A stretch of 64,000 nucleotides of DNA from assembly GCA_023391815.1 (NCBI GenBank), contig JAEWAF010000073.1, positions 6,174 through 70,173 of the forward strand. Reading direction: 5' to 3'. A model generated the notes under the pieces. That model was not told the DNA's origin. It made no database searches and was given only the letters and a program-made list of their open reading frames with translations. This document shows positions 36,438 through 43,462 of this stretch, piece after piece. The stretch comes from Pseudomonadota bacterium (GTDB lineage: Bacteria > Pseudomonadota > Gammaproteobacteria > Steroidobacterales > Steroidobacteraceae). Each line of letters starts with the position of its first letter. Position 1 is the stretch's first letter. A program made the translations under genes and the position numbers.

Positions 36438-37742
36438 ATGGCTGGCAGTTACACCGATCCGCGCGATCGTTCTTTCATCGCCGACGCGAACGCGAAGCTG
36501 TTGAAGGATGTGGATGCCGACTACGCGGCGCTTGGCGCGATGCTGAGCCGTCGAGGCATCGATATCGATGCGGTGACCGCGATGGTCGCAAACTTCGGCG
36601 TGGCCATTCCGTCGTGGGGCGTCGGCACGGGCGGCACTCGCTTCGCGCGCTTTCCTGGCAACGGCGAGCCTCGCAATGTGTTCGAGAAGCTCGAGGACTG
36701 CGCGGTCATTCATAGCCTGACCGGTGCCACTCCGACGGTCTCGCTGCATTTACCCTGGGATTACACCGAAGACATGCCGGCGCTGCGTCAGCGGGCGACC
36801 GCGCTCGGGCTCGGCTTCGATGCGGTGAACTCGAACACGTTCCAGGATCGTCCCGGCCAGAAGCTGTCGTATAAGTTCGGCAGTCTCACTCATACCGACG
36901 CGGCCGTGCGCGCCCAAGCCGTCGAGCACAACGTCGAGTGCATTCGTATCGGCCAGTCGCTGGGCTCGAAGGCGTTAACGGTCTGGATCGGCGATGGCGC
37001 GAACTTTCCCGGTCAGCAACATCTGGGCCGTGCGTTCGAGCGTTATCTGGAATCGACCTCGCGGATCTACGCCGCCTTGCCGGCGGACTGGCGCATGCTC
37101 ATCGAGCACAAGATGTATGAGCCGGCGTTCTACGCGACCGTGATTCAGGATTGGGGCAGTTCGCTGCTCGCCGCGCAGACGCTCGGGCCGAAAGCGTTCT
37201 GCCTGGTCGATCTCGGCCACCACGCGCCGAATGTGAATATCGAAATGATCGTGTCGCGGCTGGTGCATGCCCGACGGCTCGGCGGTTTCCATTTCAACGA
37301 TTCCAAGTACGGCGACGACGATCTGGACACCGGCTCGATCGATCCGTACCGCCTGTTCCTGATCTTCAACGAGCTCATCGACGCGCAGTGGCGCCAGGTG
37401 CCGGACTTCCATCCGGCGCACATGCTGGACCAGTCCCACAACGTCACCGATCCGATCGAAAGCCTGATGACCAGCGCCATCGAACTGCAGCGGGCCTATG
37501 CGCAGGCGCTGCTGGTCGACCGCCAGGTCCTGGCCGACTATCAGCAGCAGAACGACGCGTTGATGGCGGCGCAGACGTTGAAGCGTGCGTTTACGACCGA
37601 CGTGCAACCCATCCTGGCGCGTGCCCGCTTGCAAAAGGGCGCGGCCATCGATCCGGTGAGCGCTTATCGTCGCAGCAACTATCGTCTCGAATGCGCCAGC
37701 AAACGTCCGGCCAGCCAGAGTTTCGGCGGCGGCATCGTGTAA
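36438..37742 (+). CDS. rhaI: L-rhamnose isomerase, RhaI type
   Basis: 434 residues from the ATG at 36438, placed by AGGGGG. It has the TIM-barrel xylose-isomerase-like pattern with metal residues in DAVNSNTFQDRPGQ, IEHKMYEPAFYATVIQDWG, LVDLGHHAPNVNIE and GGFHFNDSKYGDDDLD. It matches the RhaI type (Pseudomonas/rhizobial), not E. coli RhaA. It converts L-rhamnose to L-rhamnulose. It lies 27 bases downstream of rhaD in the same operon. Confidence 0.93.
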   Translation: MAGSYTDPRDRSFIADANAKLLKDVDADYAALGAMLSRRGIDIDAVTAMVANFGVAIPSWGVGTGGTRFARFPGNGEPRNVFEKLEDCAVIHSLTGATPTVSLHLPWDYTEDMPALRQRATALGLGFDAVNSNTFQDRPGQKLSYKFGSLTHTDAAVRAQAVEHNVECIRIGQSLGSKALTVWIGDGANFPGQQHLGRAFERYLESTSRIYAALPADWRMLIEHKMYEPAFYATVIQDWGSSLLAAQTLGPKAFCLVDLGHHAPNVNIEMIVSRLVHARRLGGFHFNDSKYGDDDLDTGSIDPYRLFLIFNELIDAQWRQVPDFHPAHMLDQSHNVTDPIESLMTSAIELQRAYAQALLVDRQVLADYQQQNDALMAAQTLKRAFTTDVQPILARARLQKGAAIDPVSAYRRSNYRLECASKRPASQSFGGGIV

Positions 37743-37902
37743 CTGTCGGACTGCGCCGCGACAGACTCATTCTAATAACCGGCCCGTTATTTCGGAGCGG
37801 ATTGAGCACGCTCCCACGCAACACTTCGTCGTGTTAGCTGCTCCCAGTCGTCTGAGTCCGGGCTATATACTCCCGCCGCCGAAACCAGTCTGGGTTGCTC
37901 GC

Positions 37903-38679
37903 TTGCGAACTGTCGTCGTCACCCGCTACGTCACGCCTCTGCGCGAAGGGGGTTCCGTACCCGCCATCGTCGAAGCCGACGACGACGGGATGTATGTCAT
38001 CAAATGGCGGGGCGCGGGGCAGGGACCGAAGGCGCTGATCGCCGAGCTGGTGGCCGGTCAGATCGGCCGCGCGGCCGGTCTGCCGATCCCGGAGATCGTG
38101 TTGATCGAGCTCGATCCGGATCTGGCGCGCACCGAGCCCGATGTCGAGATTCAGGAACTGATCCGCGCCAGCGCCGGCCTGAACGTCGCGCTCGATTATC
38201 TGCCCGGCGCGATCACTTTCGATCCGGTGGTGTTTCAGCCCGATGCAGCGCTCGCTTCGAAGATCGTGTGGTTCGACGCATTCGTCACCAATGTCGATCG
38301 CACCGCTCGCAACACCAACATGCTGGTGTGGCATCGGCAGCTGCGCCTGATCGATCACGGCGCCGCTTTGTACTTTCATCATTCCTGGGCGCAATATCTG
38401 GAACGCAGTCGGGATGCGTTTCCCATGATTCGCGATCATGTGTTGTTGCCGTTCGCCAATGCGCTCGACGAGGCGCACGAGCTCATGCTCTCTCGCATCA
38501 CACCGGAAGTGATTCGTGACATCGTCGCGTCGATTCCCGATGCGCTGTTACGGGGCGATGCGACTTTCTCCAGCGCCGCCGAATATCGAACCGCGTACGC
38601 GGAATATCTGTTGCGACGCCTGGAGTCGCCGCACCTGTTCTTCGTGGAGGTGAAGCGTGCGCGCTCCGTGCTCGTATGA
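37903..38679 (+). CDS. Minimal HipA-like kinase
   Basis: 258 residues if it starts at the TTG at 37903, where similarity to the family begins (RTVVVTRYVTPLREGGSVP); a GTG at 37831 would add 24 residues. The ATP-site Lys is Lys34 (GMYVIKWRG). The catalytic Asp132 and Asn137 lie in NVDRTARNTNM, spaced five residues apart as in HipA, and the metal Asp151 is in LRLIDHGAAL. The N-terminal HipA subdomain and a HipB antitoxin are missing. The downstream DUF3037-like gene overlaps it by 23 bases, so the two form a unit. Substrate and role are unknown. Confidence 0.85.
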   Translation: MRTVVVTRYVTPLREGGSVPAIVEADDDGMYVIKWRGAGQGPKALIAELVAGQIGRAAGLPIPEIVLIELDPDLARTEPDVEIQELIRASAGLNVALDYLPGAITFDPVVFQPDAALASKIVWFDAFVTNVDRTARNTNMLVWHRQLRLIDHGAALYFHHSWAQYLERSRDAFPMIRDHVLLPFANALDEAHELMLSRITPEVIRDIVASIPDALLRGDATFSSAAEYRTAYAEYLLRRLESPHLFFVEVKRARSVLV

Positions 38680-39043
38680 CTACGCCATCATTCGCGTCGT
38701 CCCTCGGGTCGAGCGCGAAGAATTCGTGAATGTCGGCGTGATCGTTTCCTGTCCGGCGCTGGATTATCTGGCCGCGCGCATCGAGCTGGACGAGGCGCGG
38801 CTGCTGGCGTTCGCGCCGGGCGTGGACATCGAGCTGGTTCGCGAAAATCTCGCCAGCATTCCGGCCATCTGTGCCGGCTCCGGCCCGATCGGCCGGCTGA
38901 CCTTGCGAGAGCGCTTCCACTGGCTGGTTGCGCCTCGGAGTACGATGATTCAGACGTCCTCGGTGCACACCGGCCGCAGCGACGATCCGTCACGCCTGCT
39001 GGAGCAGCTGCTACAGAAAATGGTGCGCTCGGGCGGGCGCTGA
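38657..39043 (+). CDS. DUF3037-like partner of the HipA-like kinase
   Basis: 128 residues starting with GTG at 38657, with GGAGG six bases upstream inside the kinase gene. The N terminus YDYAIIRVVPRVEREEFVNV, then GVIVSCP, is the DUF3037 signature, and LLAFAPGVDIELVRENLASI follows. The protein is small, soluble and without obvious enzyme motifs. From family memory, this domain is often found next to stand-alone HipA-like kinases, which suggests a regulator or substrate adaptor. Confidence 0.82.
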   Translation: MRAPCSYDYAIIRVVPRVEREEFVNVGVIVSCPALDYLAARIELDEARLLAFAPGVDIELVRENLASIPAICAGSGPIGRLTLRERFHWLVAPRSTMIQTSSVHTGRSDDPSRLLEQLLQKMVRSGGR

Positions 39044-39181
39044 GACCTCTACGGATTGGTCATAAGCGCGGTTTTCGGCCTAAAATCCGCGTGAAACACA
39101 TTGTTTCCTGCGGATTTGACGCTGGGTGTGTACACTCGCGCGCCTTTGCCGCTGTCCGCGCCCGCCAAGTCCGAGGTTTCC

Positions 39182-41953
39182 TTGCCCGCTCCTTCCGATC
39201 AGACCCCGGGCGAAAGCCCGACTTTCAGCGATCTCGACCTGGGCGACGCCGTGCTCAAGGCGTTGCAGGACGTGGGCTACGAGTCGCCTTCGCCCATTCA
39301 GGCCGCGACGATTCCTCATCTGCTCGCAGGCCGCGATGTCGTCGGCCAGGCCCAGACCGGCACCGGTAAGACCGCTGCTTTCGCGCTGCCGATTCTCTCC
39401 AAGATCGATGTTCGCGAGACCGTGCCTCAGGCGCTGGTCCTCGTGCCGACGCGTGAGCTGGCGATCCAGGTCGCCGAAGCGTTCCAGAAGTACGCCTCTT
39501 ACATGAAGGGATTTCATGTACTGCCGGTGTATGGCGGACAGAGCTACACGCCTCAGCTTCATAGCCTCCGGCGTGGCGTTCACGTCGTGGTCGCGACGCC
39601 CGGTCGCGCGATGGATCATATGAAGCGCGGCACGCTCGACCTGTCTTCGTTAAAACATCTGGTGCTCGACGAAGCCGATGAGATGCTGCGCATGGGATTT
39701 ATCGACGATGTCGAATGGATTCTGGAGCAGATTCCCGCCGAACGGCAGATCGCGCTGTTCTCCGCCACCATGCCCGCGCAGGTGCGCCGGATCGCCCAAC
39801 AGCACCTGCGCGAGCCTGCTGAAGTCACGATCAAGAGCAAGACGACGACGGCGAGCCAGATCCGTCAGCGGTACTGGATCGTCAGCGGCATGCACAAGCT
39901 CGATGCGCTCACTCGGATTCTCGAGGCGGAGTCGTTCGACGCCATGATCGTGTTCACGCGCACCAAGATCGCGACGGAAGAGCTTGCCGAGCGGCTGTCC
40001 GCTCGCGGTTTCGCCGTCGAGGCACTCAACGGCGACATCGCCCAGGTGCAGCGTGAGCGCACGATTGCGCGCCTGAAGTCGGGGCAGATCGATATCGTCG
40101 TCGCGACGGACGTGGCGGCACGTGGGCTGGACGTTGAGCGTGTGAGTCACGTCGTCAATTACGATGTTCCTTATGACCCTGAGTCGTATGTGCATCGGAT
40201 CGGACGGACCGGTCGGGCGGGGCGCAGCGGCGAGGCGATTCTGTTCATCGCGCCTCGTGAGAGAAACATGCTTCGAATCATCGAGCGGACGACGCGTCAA
40301 AGCGTGCAGCAGATGCAACTGCCGACGATCGAGGACGTGAATGAGCGGCGCGTCGCGAAGTTCAACGAAAAATTGACGGCGGCGATCGCGGCGAATGCGG
40401 GGCAGCCGTTTGTGTCGCTGATCGAGAGTTATGAACGGGACAACAATGTTCCCGCCGTCGAGATCGCTGCTGCTCTCGCCAGCATTGCACAGGGCGCAAC
40501 CCCGATGTTGCTGGAGCCGCAGGCGCGGCGAGCCGGAGGTTCATCCGATCAGCCGTGGTCACAATCGGCTCCCTCCGAACTCGCTCCTCGCCGCGAACGC
40601 GCCCCCCGCCCGGATCGCGCCGCTCGCAATGAGAAGTACGCCAAACGCGAGCGCGACCTGCGTGCTCGCGAGCAAGAAGACGCGAGCGCTCAGCGCGCCC
40701 CGCGCTCGAGCTGGAGTGAGTCGGACGATGCCGGCGCTCCGCGAGAGCGCGCCTCGCGCTCGGATTGGCCGTCTCGCGAAGAGCAGGTCTCCCGCTCGGA
40801 TTGGCCGTCTCGCGAAGAAGGGGCCTCGCGAGAGCGAGAGTCTCGCTCTGATCGGGCAGCTCATGAAGAAAGGGCCTCGCGTCAGCGACCGGCCCGATCC
40901 GAGGCGGAGCGTGAGTCCACCGATCGTTATCAGTCGCGCTACCGCGCGGAGTCTGCCTCAGATTCCGTGCAGGCCGATGACGACAATAAATCATTGCTCG
41001 ATCACGAAGCACCGAGCGAGCAAACACCCAAGCCCCTGAATCGCCGCGAACGACGCGCACTCGAACGCGCGGAGCGCGAGCGAATTGCGGCGGGCGGCGA
41101 AGAAGTCGCAGCCGAGAATGTCAGCAGCAAGGACGAGAGCGAGGAGATCAGCGCTCCCGGCCAAGAATCTACTGCGGCTCAAGCTGGTGAACCGCCTCTG
41201 CGCGAGTACGAGAGTGCGCGCGAGGATCTCCACTCGAGTGAAGATCGCAGCCCAAGCGTAGATCAGCCCTCGCGTGAAGATCGCAGCCCACGCGTAGATC
41301 GGTCCTCGCGTGAAGATCGCAGCTCACGCGAAGATCGGTCCTCGCGTGACGCTCGCACCTTGCACGAGGAACGGCACGCCGGAGGCGAAGCTCGGCCGCG
41401 CAAGCGTGCCGAGTCGCGCCAGTTCGACGAAGAGAAGCGCCCCCGCCGAGGGACGGAGGTTCGTGACTTCGCGGCCGGTGAGCGCCCTCGTAGAGCAACG
41501 GAAGTTCGTGATTTCTCGGAAGGCGATCGCCCGCGTGGGCGCGGCCAGGACCGGGACTTCGGTGGCGACGAACGCCGCCCCCGTCGCGGCGGCGACGAGG
41601 AGGTCGAAACGTATCGCATCGAAGTCGGTCACGCGCACGGCGTGAAGCCGGGCAACATCGTGGGTGCGATCGCCAACGAGGTCGGCCTCGAAGGCCGGCA
41701 CATCGGCCGCGTGCTGATCCGCGAAGATCACAGCTTCGTCGACCTGCCCACCGGCATGCCCAAGGACGTTTTCAAACAGCTACAGAAAGTCCGAGTCGCC
41801 GGCCAGCCGCTCCAGATCAGTCGAGCCCTGAAAACGCACGTGGAAAAGCTCCGACGCGAGCGCCCGGCGGCGCCGAAGTTTCGCAATCAGAACGATTTCA
41901 AAGGCGCGCGATCCAAGCCGAGAGCGCCACGCGACAGCAAGCGACGCCGCTGA
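39182..41953 (+). CDS. DEAD-box RNA helicase with long repetitive tail (CsdA/DeaD-like)
   Basis: About 923 residues if it starts at the TTG at 39182 (CGAGG upstream); a TTG at 39101 would add 27. All helicase motifs are present: Q motif (SPIQAATIP), I (AQTGTGKT), Ia (PTRELA), II (DEAD), III (SAT), V (ARGLD) and VI (HRIGRTGRAGR). The core ends near residue 380. A charged, low-complexity tail of about 400 residues with tandem repeats follows. The C terminus is a DbpA-type RNA-binding domain (YRIEVGHAHGVKPGNIVGAI). It probably unwinds structured RNA in ribosome assembly or cold adaptation. Relatives such as E. coli DeaD are about 630 residues, so the tail is unusually long. Confidence 0.93.
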   Translation: MPAPSDQTPGESPTFSDLDLGDAVLKALQDVGYESPSPIQAATIPHLLAGRDVVGQAQTGTGKTAAFALPILSKIDVRETVPQALVLVPTRELAIQVAEAFQKYASYMKGFHVLPVYGGQSYTPQLHSLRRGVHVVVATPGRAMDHMKRGTLDLSSLKHLVLDEADEMLRMGFIDDVEWILEQIPAERQIALFSATMPAQVRRIAQQHLREPAEVTIKSKTTTASQIRQRYWIVSGMHKLDALTRILEAESFDAMIVFTRTKIATEELAERLSARGFAVEALNGDIAQVQRERTIARLKSGQIDIVVATDVAARGLDVERVSHVVNYDVPYDPESYVHRIGRTGRAGRSGEAILFIAPRERNMLRIIERTTRQSVQQMQLPTIEDVNERRVAKFNEKLTAAIAANAGQPFVSLIESYERDNNVPAVEIAAALASIAQGATPMLLEPQARRAGGSSDQPWSQSAPSELAPRRERAPRPDRAARNEKYAKRERDLRAREQEDASAQRAPRSSWSESDDAGAPRERASRSDWPSREEQVSRSDWPSREEGASRERESRSDRAAHEERASRQRPARSEAERESTDRYQSRYRAESASDSVQADDDNKSLLDHEAPSEQTPKPLNRRERRALERAERERIAAGGEEVAAENVSSKDESEEISAPGQESTAAQAGEPPLREYESAREDLHSSEDRSPSVDQPSREDRSPRVDRSSREDRSSREDRSSRDARTLHEERHAGGEARPRKRAESRQFDEEKRPRRGTEVRDFAAGERPRRATEVRDFSEGDRPRGRGQDRDFGGDERRPRRGGDEEVETYRIEVGHAHGVKPGNIVGAIANEVGLEGRHIGRVLIREDHSFVDLPTGMPKDVFKQLQKVRVAGQPLQISRALKTHVEKLRRERPAAPKFRNQNDFKGARSKPRAPRDSKRRR
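40757..40828 (+). repeat. 36-bp tandem repeat (two copies) inside the helicase gene
   Basis: A 36-base unit beginning CGCTCGGATTGGCCGTCTCG starts at 40757 and again at 40793. It encodes the 12-residue unit RSDWPSREE plus three variable residues. The second copy diverges in its last ten bases. Confidence 0.8.
41233..41356 (+). repeat. 36-bp tandem repeat (three copies plus a partial) inside the helicase gene
   Basis: Units start at 41233, 41269 and 41305, with a partial copy at 41341. The core is CTCGCGTGAAGATCGCAG. Each encodes about 12 residues of the S-R-E-D-R-S type. Units 2 and 3 differ at only two positions, which suggests recent slippage or unequal crossing-over. Confidence 0.85.
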
Positions 41954-42016
41954 TACTCAGCGGCTCGCCCCAGCCTCGCAGCCTGATAAAACCCTATAAA
42001 TCCAGGCTCAAACCCA

Positions 42017-42036
42017 CCGACCGACCGGTCGGTCGG
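42017..42036. promoter_or_regulatory. Perfect 20-bp palindrome, possible TetR-type operator
   Basis: CCGACCGACCGGTCGGTCGG is its own reverse complement. Palindromes built from ACCGACCGGTCGGT are common TetR-family operators. It is 64 bases past the helicase stop codon. Without a T-run it is not a standard terminator, although the transcript could fold there. Confidence 0.5.
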
Positions 42037-42074
42037 ACCGTGAACCGGCTCACATTTCGTTCCGTGGCGACGCA

Positions 42075-42099
42075 TTAGAAACATCGGCGATGTTTCTAA
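42075..42099. promoter_or_regulatory. Perfect 12-bp-arm inverted repeat
   Basis: TTAGAAACATCG and CGATGTTTCTAA flank a single G. The AT-rich arms in GC-rich surroundings and the one-base centre suggest a protein-binding dyad rather than an RNA hairpin, which would have no usable loop. It lies 38 bases from the previous palindrome. Confidence 0.5.
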
Positions 42100-42409
42100 C
42101 GCGCGCCGCGAGACGTCGGTCTACAGCGACGTTGCCGCTATTCGCCGACAGGATTGAGGATCCGCCGGGGGTGGTTATGCTCCATCCCGCGTCAAGACAT
42201 TGGGTGCCTCTCCGATGGGTAAGGGGCCGCGAAAGCGCGAAACTGGCATCCACTGATCAATTAACAGGGTTCGCAGGGAATGCGAACGCCGCAGCGGGTC
42301 GAGGAAGATTGAAGCTTCTCGTCTGACTGAAATCCAGTGACAGCCGTGCCGGCTGCGCGCGTATGCGCGCGGTCATCGGAAGTCACAACCTCGAAAGGAG
42401 CATTCGAGG

Positions 42410-42502
42410 CTCGCTACCGTCAAGGGCAAACCCGTCGAAAGTCGGGGACGCAAAGCAACCGGTCTACAAGGGCTCACGCCCGATGACAGCGGGGCTGCCA
42501 AA
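42410..42502 (+). promoter_or_regulatory. Cyclic di-GMP-I (GEMM) riboswitch
   Basis: The conserved GEMM core is plain: AAGGGCAAACC at 42422, a P1b stem closed by a GAAA tetraloop (CCCGTC-GAAA-GTCGGG), GGGACGCAAAGC at 42444-42455, ACCGG opening P2, and AGCGGGGCTGCC at the 3' side near 42488. The order and spacing follow the Vibrio Vc2 aptamer. It lies about 150 bases upstream of the lipoprotein start. Two hairpins (42516-42533 and 42543-42558) stand between aptamer and gene without T-runs, so control of translation or Rho access is more likely than an intrinsic terminator. Confidence 0.9.
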
Positions 42503-42650
42503 TAGCGAGAGCAAGCCGTGCGTGCGAGCACGGATGTTCTATGTGTACGCGAGTACACCGTGATTGGTCTGGTCGCATCCAGCGACCGCGTCGCCCTTGG
42601 AAATTCACGTCGAGCGCGCAAGCGCCGGCAGAAGTATCAAGGGTTATCAG

Positions 42651-43394
42651 ATGCAGAAGGCGATTGTCGGTAAGTGGGTGAAGCGTGGCGGGCTGGTCGC
42701 CCTGGCGATGACGAGCCTGGTGAGCGCCGGTTGCGGTGGCGGCGGCGGTGGTGACAGCAGCGGTACGGCCGCGAGCGGCAACAGCGCTGGCAAGAACTCT
42801 GCTCCGACGATTTCCGGTGCGCCAGCGACCAAGGCCACCGTCGGTGGAGCGTACACGGCGACACCGACGGCCAAAGACCCCGATGGCGACACGCTGGCGT
42901 TCTCGATCCAGAACAAGCCCGCCTGGGCGCAGTTCAACACGACCACCGGCGCCCTGACCGGCACGCCGACATCCGCAGCCACGTTCGCCAACATCGTGAT
43001 CACCGTCAGCGACGGCAAGGCCACGGCTTCGTTGCCGGCGTTCTCGATCACGGTGGGCGCCGACGGCTCCGGCTCGAACGCCAGCGCCGGCTCCAATTCC
43101 AGCTCCGCGCCGACGCCGGCTGTCGCGTCCGGTCCGAACGTCGCGTTGTCCTGGAACGTGCCGACGCAGACGGTCGACGGCCAGACGTTGCAGAACCTCG
43201 CGGGCTATCGCATTCACTACGGCACGAATCAGAACGCGATGGTGAATTCCATCGAAGTGCCGAGCGCGGGTGTGAACAGCTATACCGTGCAGAATCTGAA
43301 GGCGGGCACGACTTACTACTTCGCGGTGCGCGCCATCACGTCCAACGGCGATGAGAGCGAGCTGTCGAACGTGATCTCCCGCGTGATCGGCTGA
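42651..43394 (+). CDS. Lipoprotein with putative Ig (He_PIG-like) and fibronectin III domains
   Basis: 247 residues from the ATG at 42651 (AAGGG upstream). The lipobox is VSAGC, followed by a run of Gly. Residues about 45-135 look like a cadherin-like putative Ig domain (APTISGAPATKATVGGAYTA; DPDGDTLAFSIQNKPAWAQF; FANIVITVSDGKATASL). After a Ser/Gly linker, residues about 160-247 are fibronectin III-like (NVALSWNVPTQTVDGQTLQN; YTVQNLKAGTTYYFAVRAIT). It is a surface or matrix protein controlled by the upstream c-di-GMP riboswitch, hence probably involved in biofilm or attachment. A strong terminator follows. Confidence 0.88.
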   Translation: MQKAIVGKWVKRGGLVALAMTSLVSAGCGGGGGGDSSGTAASGNSAGKNSAPTISGAPATKATVGGAYTATPTAKDPDGDTLAFSIQNKPAWAQFNTTTGALTGTPTSAATFANIVITVSDGKATASLPAFSITVGADGSGSNASAGSNSSSAPTPAVASGPNVALSWNVPTQTVDGQTLQNLAGYRIHYGTNQNAMVNSIEVPSAGVNSYTVQNLKAGTTYYFAVRAITSNGDESELSNVISRVIG

Positions 43395-43424
43395 TTCATC
43401 AGGTAACAATCGTCAGCTGACGAT

Positions 43425-43459
43425 GGGCTGGCGCCGTTCGCGGCGCCAGCCCTTTTTTT
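43425..43459 (+). terminator. Intrinsic terminator of the lipoprotein gene
   Basis: GGGCTGGCGCC and GGCGCCAGCCC are perfect 11-base arms with a six-base loop (GTTCGC), followed by seven T. It is 30 bases after the stop codon and works on the plus strand only. Confidence 0.95.
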
Positions 43460-43462
43460 ATT

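Larger units (their letters stand above)
41954..42409. other. Long non-coding region before the riboswitch
   Basis: No convincing gene is present between the helicase and the riboswitch. The region holds two perfect palindromes (listed separately), a hairpin at 42269-42287 (GTTCGCA-gggaa-TGCGAAC), and a GC-rich inverted repeat around 42355-42371. A short open frame at 42090-42326 (+) has no family character and lacks a ribosome site. The promoter of the riboswitch transcript is expected here, but I could not place it with confidence. Confidence 0.5.

Noticed and set aside
35109..36749. Long minus-strand frame opposite rhaD and rhaI
   Set aside because: Antisense to two intact enzymes; composition without family character.
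41233..41356. 36-bp repeats as a possible CRISPR array
   Set aside because: The repeats are directly adjacent without spacers and stay in frame within the helicase tail; they are a coding tandem repeat.
42090..42326. Short plus-strand frame (78 codons) before the riboswitch
   Set aside because: No ribosome site, no domain, Arg-rich composition, and it starts inside the second palindrome.
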